Source: Lachnoclostridium sp. UBA3775 (GTDB lineage Bacteria > Bacillota > Clostridia > Lachnospirales > Lachnospiraceae). Taken from it: DNA of 5,182 bases. Within the stretch, counting starts at the first letter, position 1. Each line of letters opens with the position of its first letter. The position numbers were made by a program, and so were the translations under genes. The notes beneath the pieces were generated by a model, which was not told the DNA's origin, made no database searches, and worked only from the letters and a program-made list of their open reading frames with translations. Location: contig DFFN01000084.1 in assembly GCA_002369525.1 (NCBI GenBank), positions 1 to 5,182 on the forward strand, in the 5' to 3' direction. Shown here in pieces: positions 1 through 5,182 of this stretch.

Positions 1-1296
1 CAGGGTCAGATAACCGCCGGCATTCTGGAAAAGTATGCGCAGACGGAAACGTGACATAAACTTCCATCTCGGCAGCCTCATGGCCTTCTTTCTCTTTGAA
101 GTTGAAAGGTCGCGGCGCAAAAACTTCAGCGGCGAAAGTCTTAGCTTCCTGCTTACCACTAAAATGTTTATCACAAGCATAAGAAGCATGGGGAACAGTG
201 TTGTCTTCACAAAAGCGTCCGTATTCCATATTGTTTTGTAGCTCGGCAGGCTGTAGGAATTATAGTACATTTTAACGATAATATCCTTAAATACCGTATA
301 TCCGAGCAGATTTCCCGCAAAAGCGGCCAAAAGCGTTACAAGTACGGGGCAGGTAATGTAATGCCTTAACAGTTCACCCTTGGTATAGCCCGAGGACCGC
401 AGTGTTCCTATTACCGCCGCTTCTTCAATTATAGTATTATTCTGGGTGATCGCGGAAATGAAGGCAAGCACGATCACAAGCAGCAAAAGTATTATCTCAG
501 AAAGGTTTTTGTCGCTTCCCATATCGTCCGTGGCAAAATGTATTGCCTGATTGGCATATTCCGGAACAAATTCAAGCACCTCGTTATTATCCGCAAATGA
601 AAGCATTGCAATCTTTTTGATCAGTTTCTCGGAAATCCTGCTTTTTTCATTTTCCTTCGGACGTTTGTCAAGATTATAGGCATACTGATATTTTACATTG
701 CCTTCAAGCTTGTCAAAGCATTCATCTGTCACGACACCGACATTAAAGGTCAAAGCATCAAATATCATATCGGTGCTTTTCTCATACAGACAGGAATAGT
801 CGGAAAATGCCGCAAGTCCGCTTACGACAAACTCCCTGTCTCCGAGCCTTATTTTACTTCCGACTTTTATTTTATTGTTGTCGGCATGCATTCTGTCAAT
901 TACTATTTCATTGTCATTTTTGGGATATTCGCCTTTCAGAAGATCGGCTCTGTTTATATCGGTGCGCGTCTTAAAAACTCTTATTTTTGCATCCTTTTCG
1001 CCGTCAAGATCGATATCCTCGGCAAATTCGGCAAAATACTGTTTGTAAACCTTTATATTTTCTTTTTCAAAGGATGATAAGAGTTTATCGCTTGCTTCAT
1101 TTTTCAGATCGAAATGACCGTCTTCGATATTATATTTATCATAGGCTTCTTCGGATGCCGTAATCATGCTGTCGTTTGCGACAAAAACTCCGGAAACCAT
1201 GGCTATAGTGAGCGCAAGCATGGCAAAAAGCACCAGATACTTTTTCCATTCTTTCCTCAGCTCACGCAGTATTCTTTTGTTTAAAGGATTTTTCAT
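1..1296 (-). CDS. FtsX/MacB-like ABC transporter permease (C-terminus cut by window edge)
   Basis: This is the membrane subunit of an ABC transporter of the FtsX/MacB/LolE class, probably exporting or extracting a lipid-like, peptide or drug substrate; the substrate cannot be read from the sequence. The frame is open from ATG at 1296 to the left edge (432 residues, no stop). A basic N-terminus is followed by a membrane segment at about 19-41, a polar extracytoplasmic domain at about 42-264, then membrane segments at about 266-284, 313-336 and 366-384. Between the second and third lies the FtsX coupling-helix motif EEAAVIGTLRSSGYTKGELL (291-310). SPLKFLRRDL (388-397) and a basic stretch lead into RFRLRILFQNAGGYL (417-430), which looks like the start of a second membrane half. 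A two-FtsX-domain protein of roughly 750 residues or more is therefore expected (inference). It starts 29 bp after the ATPase stop. Its ribosome site is weak (GAGAG at 1304-1308), so it is probably co-translated with the ATPase. The class is firm, the substrate unknown. Confidence 0.9.
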   Translation of the reverse strand, partial: MKNPLNKRILRELRKEWKKYLVLFAMLALTIAMVSGVFVANDSMITASEEAYDKYNIEDGHFDLKNEASDKLLSSFEKENIKVYKQYFAEFAEDIDLDGEKDAKIRVFKTRTDINRADLLKGEYPKNDNEIVIDRMHADNNKIKVGSKIRLGDREFVVSGLAAFSDYSCLYEKSTDMIFDALTFNVGVVTDECFDKLEGNVKYQYAYNLDKRPKENEKSRISEKLIKKIAMLSFADNNEVLEFVPEYANQAIHFATDDMGSDKNLSEIILLLLVIVLAFISAITQNNTIIEEAAVIGTLRSSGYTKGELLRHYITCPVLVTLLAAFAGNLLGYTVFKDIIVKMYYNSYSLPSYKTIWNTDAFVKTTLFPMLLMLVINILVVSRKLRLSPLKFLRRDLSTSKRKKAMRLPRWKFMSRFRLRILFQNAGGYLTL

Positions 1297-1325
1297 TGCT
1301 TTACTCTCTTTTTGATTACCTTTTA

Positions 1326-2042
1326 TTACCAGTCAAGCTCCGTAGCGCTGACTTTATTTTCATTAACGATGTTTTTTCTTACGACACCGTCACGAAGTTT
1401 AATGGTGTGGTCTGCCATGTGCTGGATTGCTTCGTTGTGGGTAACCATGATAATGGTATTACCGTATTTTTTATTGACATCCTCTATAAGCTTGAGGATT
1501 TCCTTTGAAGTATTGTAATCGAGCGCGCCGGTAGGCTCATCACAGAGCAGGATATCCGGATTCTTTACTATCGCGCGGCCGATAGATGTACGCTGCTGCT
1601 GTCCTCCGGACAACTGGTTGGGGAGCTTGTAACGGTGATCCCAGAGCCCCAGTGTCTTAAGCAGTTCGTCAATATCAAGCGGTTTGTCGGAAAGATAAGC
1701 TCCGACTTCAATGTTTTCTTTTACGTTTAAGTTGGGTATCAGATTATACAGCTGGAAAACATAGCCCAGATGCTTTCTGCGGTACTGTGTGAGGGCTTTT
1801 TCGTCCATATCGCGCAGCTTATCACCGTTTATCGCAATAAAGCCGTCGTCTGCGCCGTCAATGCCTCCTATAATATTCAGCAAGGTGGACTTTCCCGAAC
1901 CCGAGGGGCCGAGTATAACACAGAATTCGCCTTTTGCAACCGAAAAATCCATTCCGCGCAGTACCTCCTGCCTGGAATCACCGGCCCCGAAAGCTTTGCG
2001 AACCTGGCTTACCTGCAAAAACTTCATTTCTTCTTCTGACAT
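1326..2042 (-). CDS. LolD/MacB-family ABC transporter ATP-binding protein
   Basis: This is the cytoplasmic ATPase that powers the permease encoded directly downstream. The protein is 238 residues, normal for the family. All nucleotide-binding motifs are intact: Walker A GPSGSGKST (45-53), Q-loop glutamine 97 in YVFQLYNLIPNL, signature LSGGQQQR (144-151), Walker B ILLCDEP (164-170) with catalytic Glu169, D-loop GALD (172-175), and H-loop His202 in VTHN. The Q-loop and signature context is that of LolD/MacB/FtsE-like exporters rather than nutrient importers (family knowledge). I chose the ATG at 2042 because AAAGGAAG (2049-2056) sits 6 nt upstream. An in-frame ATG at 2090 would add 16 residues but has no ribosome site and lies inside an operator-like palindrome. 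The gene is first in its operon, about 103 nt downstream of the predicted transcription start. Confidence 0.95.
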   Translation of the reverse strand: MSEEEMKFLQVSQVRKAFGAGDSRQEVLRGMDFSVAKGEFCVILGPSGSGKSTLLNIIGGIDGADDGFIAINGDKLRDMDEKALTQYRRKHLGYVFQLYNLIPNLNVKENIEVGAYLSDKPLDIDELLKTLGLWDHRYKLPNQLSGGQQQRTSIGRAIVKNPDILLCDEPTGALDYNTSKEILKLIEDVNKKYGNTIIMVTHNEAIQHMADHTIKLRDGVVRKNIVNENKVSATELDW

Positions 2043-2048
2043 ATTAAA

Positions 2049-2056
2049 CTTCCTTT
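2049..2056 (-). promoter_or_regulatory. Ribosome binding site that fixes the ATPase start
   Basis: Read on the minus strand this is AAAGGAAG, 6 nt before the ATG at 2042. It favours that codon over the in-frame ATG at 2090, which has no purine-rich site in front of it. Confidence 0.8.
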
Positions 2057-2081
2057 CACGTGTCCGAATAAATATATTATA

Positions 2082-2097
2082 GTTAGTCATAGCTAAC
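2082..2097 (-). promoter_or_regulatory. Operator-like palindrome 2 of the ABC operon
   Basis: On the minus strand this is GTTAGCTATGACTAAC, an inverted repeat with GTTAG/CTAAC arms around 6 nt. It matches the site at 2136-2151 at the same length (shared pattern GTTAGC-N4-AYTAAC), with centres 54 bp apart, about five helical turns. It lies in the leader, about 50 nt after the predicted transcription start. The repeat itself is seen directly. Binding by a dimeric repressor is inference, and no regulator gene is in the window. Confidence 0.55.
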
Positions 2098-2104
2098 CTT
2101 ATGC

Positions 2105-2146
2105 CGTAAATATAACTGCCATAAAGTTCATGACAGTTAATTTACG
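2105..2146 (-). repeat. Long inverted repeat / 5'-terminal mRNA hairpin
   Basis: On the minus strand the arms are CGTAAATTAACTGTCAT (2146-2130) and ATGGCAGTTATATTTACG (2122-2105), around a 7-nt loop GAACTTT. They pair along about 17 bp with one bulged base and one G-U wobble. The predicted transcription start (about 2145) is the first or second base of the stem, so the mRNA would begin with a hairpin. No U-run follows, so it is not an intrinsic terminator. Such 5' stems are known to protect mRNAs from 5'-end-dependent RNases; that role here is inference. The repeat overlaps operator-like site 1, so its symmetry could instead serve protein binding on DNA. Confidence 0.6.
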
Positions 2147-2151
2147 CTAAC
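2136..2151 (-). promoter_or_regulatory. Operator-like palindrome 1, just downstream of the -10
   Basis: On the minus strand this is GTTAGCGTAAATTAAC, with GTTA/TAAC outer arms. It shares 11 of 16 positions with site 2, including the outer GTTAGC and the terminal TAAC. It abuts the -10 hexamer (2152-2157) and covers the predicted transcription start, the usual place for a repressor operator. The function is inferred from position and duplication. Confidence 0.55.
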
Positions 2152-2180
2152 ATAATACAGTTTATACCGATAAATGTCAA
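2152..2180 (-). promoter_or_regulatory. Sigma-A-type promoter of the ABC transporter operon
   Basis: On the minus strand, TTGACA (2180-2175) and TATTAT (2157-2152) are separated by exactly 17 bp. This is a perfect -35 and a five-of-six -10, predicting a strong promoter with transcription starting near 2145 and a leader of about 103 nt. The -35 begins only 8 bp after the pyrD stop codon. The near-consensus strength and the adjoining palindrome suggest a promoter normally held down by a repressor (inference). Confidence 0.82.
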
Positions 2181-2188
2181 GCATTTTT

Positions 2189-3094
2189 TTATTTTACGCA
2201 GCCCACAAGTTCAGAAAGATTTTCTATCTTCTTTTCCTCCATGAATTCTTCTATACCCTTAACCACCTTGAGAGTCGCCATCGGATCATGGAAATTTGCT
2301 GTTCCGACCGCAACAAGGCTTGCGCCCGCCATGATAAATTCAAGCGCATCCTCTGCGTTTGAAATTCCTCCCATACCTATTATCGGTATTTTTACGGTAT
2401 TTGCACATTGATAAACCATTCTCACAGCCACAGGCTTGACCGCTGGGCCCGACAGACCTCCGGTTTTGTTTGCAAGCGCAAAAGTCCTTCTGTTAATGTC
2501 AATCTTCATGCCGGTGAGCGTATTGATGAGCGAAATTCCGTCAGCGCCTCCCGCTTCTGCCGCCTTTGCCGTTTCGGTTATATCGGTAACGTTGGGACTC
2601 AGTTTCATTATAATGGGCTGTGCGGCAACCTTTTTGACAGCGGAAGTTATTTTTTCAACCATCTGCGGATCTGTGCCGAAAGCGATGCCGCCCTCTTTAA
2701 CATTCGGACAGCTTATATTGATTTCAAGCATTTTAACATTCTTTGCTCCGGCAAGCCCTGAAACAGCGGCAACATATTCTTCTTCGGAATGACCACAGAC
2801 ATTTACTATCACATTAATATCAAATCTTTCAAGAAAAGGTATGTCTCTTTTAAGGAAAGTATCGAGTCCGGGATTCTGAAGGCCTATTGCATTAAGCATT
2901 CCGCCGTAGGTTTCGGCAACTCTCGGAGTCGGGTTTCCTGTCCACGGAGTGATTGCAACGCCTTTGGTTACAACGCCTCCGAGCAGATTAAGATCGACAA
3001 ATTCGCCGTATTCAATACCGGAGCCGAAGGTACCCGAAGCCGTAACAACGGGGTTTTTAAACTCAATGCCGGCAAAATTAATTTTTGTATTCAT
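2189..3094 (-). CDS. pyrD: Dihydroorotate dehydrogenase, class 1B catalytic subunit
   Basis: This cytoplasmic FMN enzyme oxidises dihydroorotate to orotate, the fourth step of pyrimidine synthesis. The protein is 301 residues, normal for PyrDB. Visible motifs are NPVVTASGTFG near the N-terminus (14-24), the VVTKG loop with Lys44, NAIGLQNPG (68-76), NINVIVNV-like strand at about 93-99, EINISCPNV (124-132) carrying the class 1 catalytic base Cys129, IIMKLSPNV (161-169), GGLSGPA (212-218), and the phosphate-binding IPIIGMGGI (236-244) and VAVGTA (261-266). A catalytic cysteine in place of serine, together with a PyrK gene next door, marks class 1B, which uses NAD+ through PyrK (family knowledge). 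The ATG overlaps the pyrK stop as ATGA (3094-3091). Its ribosome site GGAGG (3109-3105) lies inside the end of pyrK, so translation is probably coupled. No intrinsic terminator follows. Confidence 0.97.
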   Translation of the reverse strand: MNTKINFAGIEFKNPVVTASGTFGSGIEYGEFVDLNLLGGVVTKGVAITPWTGNPTPRVAETYGGMLNAIGLQNPGLDTFLKRDIPFLERFDINVIVNVCGHSEEEYVAAVSGLAGAKNVKMLEINISCPNVKEGGIAFGTDPQMVEKITSAVKKVAAQPIIMKLSPNVTDITETAKAAEAGGADGISLINTLTGMKIDINRRTFALANKTGGLSGPAVKPVAVRMVYQCANTVKIPIIGMGGISNAEDALEFIMAGASLVAVGTANFHDPMATLKVVKGIEEFMEEKKIENLSELVGCVK

Positions 3095-3948
3095 AGATCA
3101 AGTACCTCCGTATCAAAAACAGGTCCGTCCACACAGACTCTCGCATTGTTTACCCGGCTGTGTTCATCCTTGTTTTTTGTTTTGGTAATGCAGCCGAGGC
3201 ATGCTCCTATGCCGCAGGCCATTCTCTCTTCAAGGGAAACAAAAGCCTTGCAGCCCTTTTCCGCCGCATATGAAGCAACTCCCTTAAGCATAGGCATCGG
3301 ACCGCATGCGCATATTACGTTGCTTAATATGTCGTTATCCCTTATTGCGTCGATAACGTTTCCGTGAGTTCCGATCTTTCCGTCGTCCGAAGCAAAATAT
3401 ACATCGCAGTATTGTCTGAAATCGTCGGCAAGAAAAATATCATTGCTGCGATAGCCCAAAACTGCGGCGAGCTTTGAATCAGGGTATGCATCGCGGTATT
3501 CTCTTACAAGACCGAGCATCGGAGGAATACCGATGCCTCCGCCTATCGCCACCATGTCATATTCAAGCTTCCAGAAGCCTGCAGACCCGGATTCCTCACC
3601 GTCATCTGCCTTCAATGCGGTTTCATGTATTTTTTCAATGTCATAGCCGTTCCCGACAGGTCCCAGAATGCGGATTTTTTCGCCGGGGCGGAGCCTTGAA
3701 AACTGCTCGGTTCCGGTGTTTTTTCCCGAAACCCTGTAAACAAAGCGTACAGTCTCATCGGTAAGATCATAGTCGCAGATGCTTATCGGTCTCGGTAAAA
3801 GCTTTGACGGATCGTTGGTATATATCATTACAAAACTGCCCGGTTTTGCTGTTTTTGCAATTTCCGGGGAGTATATCATCATATCATAAATATCCGCCGA
3901 AATCTCCCTGTTGATCAGGACCTCGGCAGTACATACGGTTTTTGCCAT
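3091..3948 (-). CDS. pyrK: Dihydroorotate dehydrogenase electron-transfer subunit (FAD, [2Fe-2S])
   Basis: PyrK partners PyrD in an alpha2-beta2 complex and passes electrons from the FMN of PyrD via [2Fe-2S] and FAD to NAD+. The protein is 285 residues. An N-terminal ferredoxin-reductase beta-barrel carries the FAD motif RPISICD (53-59) and ILGPVGNGYD (94-103). A nucleotide-binding domain follows with AIGGGIGIPPML (134-145) and CACGPMPML (213-221). The cluster ligands are Cys245, Cys250 and Cys253 in MACGIGACLGC, plus Cys272 in VCVDGPVFD; all four are present. Known PyrK proteins are about 255-262 residues. The excess sits mostly at about 104-130, an acidic, glycine/serine-containing insert between GPVGNGYD and GGGIG. 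The start has a strong AAGGAGG (3956-3962) 7 nt upstream. The gene leads the pyrKD pair; no other pyr gene is in the window. Confidence 0.96.
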   Translation of the reverse strand: MAKTVCTAEVLINREISADIYDMMIYSPEIAKTAKPGSFVMIYTNDPSKLLPRPISICDYDLTDETVRFVYRVSGKNTGTEQFSRLRPGEKIRILGPVGNGYDIEKIHETALKADDGEESGSAGFWKLEYDMVAIGGGIGIPPMLGLVREYRDAYPDSKLAAVLGYRSNDIFLADDFRQYCDVYFASDDGKIGTHGNVIDAIRDNDILSNVICACGPMPMLKGVASYAAEKGCKAFVSLEERMACGIGACLGCITKTKNKDEHSRVNNARVCVDGPVFDTEVLDL

Positions 3949-3955
3949 TTAACAA

Positions 3956-3962
3956 CCTCCTT
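3956..3962 (-). promoter_or_regulatory. Strong ribosome binding site of pyrK
   Basis: AAGGAGG on the minus strand, 7 nt before the ATG at 3948. It fixes the start and predicts efficient translation of the pyrKD mRNA. Confidence 0.88.
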
Positions 3963-4006
3963 AAACGCGAAGCATAAGAGACGCCAAGTTACCGCGCCTT
4001 TAACTA

Positions 4007-4035
4007 AGGATACCATAATTTGTAATTTTTTACAA
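4007..4035 (-). promoter_or_regulatory. Predicted promoter of pyrKD
   Basis: On the minus strand the -35 is TTGTAA (4035-4030), then a 17-bp spacer, then the -10 TATCCT (4012-4007). TGG directly before the -10 makes it an extended TGn element, which may compensate for the imperfect hexamer. Transcription would start near 4000, giving a leader of about 51 nt. That leader is too short for a typical PyrR attenuator and shows no terminator hairpin. Confidence 0.6.
4020..4035. repeat. Perfect inverted repeat over the pyrKD -35
   Basis: The plus strand reads TTGTAATTTTTTACAA: 6-bp arms TTGTAA/TTACAA around four T. It covers the whole -35 hexamer of the pyrKD promoter, so a protein bound here would be expected to block that promoter. 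It is symmetric enough to be an operator, but the AT-rich context makes chance plausible. Confidence 0.4.
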
Positions 4036-4099
4036 GGAAATACATGATTTGCCCCATATAATTTCACACTTTTTTCAGCAGGCGCTTTCCAATATAATA

Positions 4100-4128
4100 T
4101 TGAAATTTTCCGCAAAATGAAGTATAAT
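4100..4128 (+). promoter_or_regulatory. Predicted promoter of the activase gene
   Basis: TTGAAA (4100-4105), a 17-bp spacer and a perfect TATAAT (4123-4128). Transcription should begin near 4135, leaving a leader of about 45 nt before the TTG start. It diverges from the pyrKD promoter, with 64 bp between the two -35 hexamers. Confidence 0.8.
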
Positions 4129-4135
4129 GTACTTC
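4119..4135. repeat. Inverted repeat over the activase -10 and transcription start
   Basis: GAAGTA (4119-4124) and TACTTC (4130-4135) are perfect 6-bp arms around 5 nt. The repeat covers the -10 hexamer and reaches the predicted first transcribed base, a typical repressor position. The symmetry is seen directly; the operator role is inference. Confidence 0.45.
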
Positions 4136-4167
4136 GTGTGCAAAAAAGACAGAGATGTAAAGTTACC

Positions 4168-4172
4168 GGAGG
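4168..4172 (+). promoter_or_regulatory. Ribosome binding site supporting a TTG start
   Basis: GGAGG lies 7 nt before the TTG at 4180. The only nearby upstream ATG (4155-4157) is followed at once by TAA, so TTG is the best start for the activase gene. Confidence 0.85.
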
Positions 4173-4179
4173 AATTATC

Positions 4180-5182
4180 TTGAGTAAACTTTTTCTTGGA
4201 ATCGATATCGGTTCCACTACAGTTAAAATTGCGATCATAGACGAGGATAAGAACATTCTCTTTTCCGACTATGAACGCCATTTTGCAAATATTCAGCAAA
4301 CTCTTGCGGATCTGCTGAAAAAAGCCATCGATAAGATAGGCGACAGCAGCGTTTCCGCAGTTATCACAGGTTCAGGCGGTCTGACAATTGCAAAGCATCT
4401 TGGTGTGAGCTTTACACAGGAGGTTGTTGCGGTTTCCACCGCCCTTACTTACTATGCGCCTAAAACCGACGTAGCCATTGAGCTCGGCGGCGAGGACGCA
4501 AAGATCATATACTTTACAAACGGTATCGATCAGAGAATGAACGGTATCTGTGCCGGCGGTACGGGCTCCTTTATCGACCAGATGGCAAGCCTTCTTAAAA
4601 CCGACGCCTCGGGGCTCAATGAATATGCCAAGACTTATCAGGCAATTTACCCTATCGCCGCCCGTTGCGGTGTTTTTGCAAAAACCGACATCCAACCCCT
4701 TATCAATGAGGGTGCCACAAAGCCCGACCTTGCTGCATCGATTTTCCAGGCTGTTGTCAACCAGACCATTTCAGGTCTCGCCTGCGGTAAACCGATCAGA
4801 GGGCATGTTGCGTTTCTCGGCGGTCCCCTGCACTTTCTTACAGAGCTCAAAGCAAGCTTCATCAGAACCTTAAAGCTTGATGATGAGCATATAATAGATC
4901 CTGACAATTCCCATCTTTTTGCTGCCATCGGTTCTGCCATGTCCTCGGACGGTGCGGAATCCTTTATGCTCGGCGATATGCAGAAAAGACTTTCCGAAGG
5001 CATCAAGATGGAATTTGAAGTAAACCGTATGGAGCCTCTTTTCAAAGACGAAGAGGAATATAATGTATTTGCAAAACGCCACAGCATTCATACCGTTAAA
5101 AAGGCTCCGCTTGCTGATTATGAAGGTGACTGCTACCTTGGTATCGATGCGGGTTCCACCACCACAAAGCTTGCTCTGGTAG
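4180..5182 (+). CDS. Acyl-CoA dehydratase activase-like protein, tandem ATPase domains (3' end cut)
   Basis: This belongs to the HgdC/BadF activase family, whose members use ATP hydrolysis and a [4Fe-4S] cluster to deliver low-potential electrons to a partner iron-sulfur enzyme such as 2-hydroxyacyl-CoA dehydratase. The visible 334 residues hold one complete ASKHA-fold domain: phosphate-binding LGIDIGSTTVK (6-16), TGSGG (63-67), AIELGGEDAK (99-108), GICAGGTGSF (122-131), AARCGVFAKTD (160-170) and FLGGPL (212-217). Cys124 and Cys163 correspond to the cluster ligands Cys127 and Cys166 of Acidaminococcus HgdC, with the same spacing of 39. A second phosphate-binding motif, YLGIDAGSTTTKLALV (319-334), opens a second activase domain at the window edge. 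This suggests the long clostridial proteins of about 1,400 residues with two activase domains followed by dehydratase-like regions (family knowledge; the tail is unseen). The start is TTG. The true substrate is unknown. Confidence 0.92.
   Translation, partial: MSKLFLGIDIGSTTVKIAIIDEDKNILFSDYERHFANIQQTLADLLKKAIDKIGDSSVSAVITGSGGLTIAKHLGVSFTQEVVAVSTALTYYAPKTDVAIELGGEDAKIIYFTNGIDQRMNGICAGGTGSFIDQMASLLKTDASGLNEYAKTYQAIYPIAARCGVFAKTDIQPLINEGATKPDLAASIFQAVVNQTISGLACGKPIRGHVAFLGGPLHFLTELKASFIRTLKLDDEHIIDPDNSHLFAAIGSAMSSDGAESFMLGDMQKRLSEGIKMEFEVNRMEPLFKDEEEYNVFAKRHSIHTVKKAPLADYEGDCYLGIDAGSTTTKLALV

Noticed and set aside
2043..2090. In-frame upstream ATG at 2090 that would lengthen the ATPase by 16 residues
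   Set aside because: It has no ribosome binding site, lies inside operator-like palindrome 2, and the added residues are not typical of the family. The ATG at 2042 has AAAGGAAG at good spacing.
2105..2146. The long hairpin as an intrinsic terminator for pyrKD
   Set aside because: The bases after either arm are not a T-run, and the stem is AT-rich. It also lies downstream of the next operon's promoter.
2789..3367. A 192-codon open frame on the plus strand across the pyrD/pyrK junction
   Set aside because: Both minus-strand frames here are well-recognised enzymes with intact motifs, and the plus frame has low-complexity, motif-free content.
3949..4006. A PyrR-binding loop or attenuator in the pyrK leader
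   Set aside because: The leader is only about 51 nt, and I see neither a PyrR-like conserved loop nor a terminator/antiterminator pair.
3997..4009. CCTT-N5-AAGG inverted repeat over the pyrKD -10
   Set aside because: Four-base arms are too short to separate from chance.
4020..4035. Firm assignment of the pyrKD palindrome as a Rex operator
   Set aside because: The arms are TTGTAA rather than TTGTTAA and the total length is 16 rather than 18, so it is kept only as an unassigned inverted repeat.
4057..4098. Two further TATAAT hexamers (4057-4062 and 4093-4098) as promoters
   Set aside because: Neither has a reasonable -35 at 16-18 bp. They are expected by chance in this AT-rich gap, and the promoter at 4100-4128 is far better.
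4647..5087. A 146-codon open frame on the minus strand inside the activase gene
   Set aside because: The plus-strand frame has clear family motifs throughout. The reverse frame shows no recognisable motif and is a shadow.

Overview
The window reads as ordinary chromosomal DNA from an anaerobic member of the Firmicutes, most likely a gut-type Clostridia (inference). The signs are an NAD-linked class 1B dihydroorotate dehydrogenase pair (PyrK plus PyrD), an oxygen-sensitive HgdC/BadF-type activase, AGGAGG-like ribosome binding sites with about 7 nt spacing, TTGACA/TATAAT-like promoters with 17 bp spacers, and moderate GC content with AT-rich gaps. I cannot name the species. There are no RNA genes, insertion sequences or CRISPR arrays.

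Layout, left to right. Positions 1-1296 (minus) hold the N-terminal 432 residues of a large FtsX/MacB-type ABC permease whose C-terminal part lies beyond the left edge. Positions 1326-2042 (minus) encode its LolD/MacB-type ATPase, the first gene of that operon. Positions 2043-2188 are a compact control region: a near-consensus promoter, two matching 16-bp operator-like palindromes, and a long hairpin that begins at the predicted transcript 5' end. Positions 2189-3094 (pyrD) and 3091-3948 (pyrK), both minus, overlap by 4 bp. Together they would form the dihydroorotate dehydrogenase complex of pyrimidine synthesis. Positions 3949-4179 are a divergent promoter region with one good promoter on each strand, each overlapped by an inverted repeat. 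From 4180 to the right edge (plus) runs a TTG-started acyl-CoA dehydratase activase-like protein. It has one complete ATPase domain and the start of a second, so it is a long tandem protein cut by the window edge.

How the genes relate: pyrK is transcribed first and pyrD is translationally coupled to it. PyrD oxidises dihydroorotate, and PyrK carries the electrons through FAD and a [2Fe-2S] cluster to NAD+. No intrinsic terminator separates pyrD from the ABC promoter, so some read-through into the ABC operon is plausible. The ABC pair and the activase have no evident metabolic link to pyrimidine synthesis. I found no clearly new multi-gene system. The points most worth a second look are the paired operators and the 5'-terminal hairpin of the ABC operon, and the palindromes at the divergent pyrK/activase promoters.
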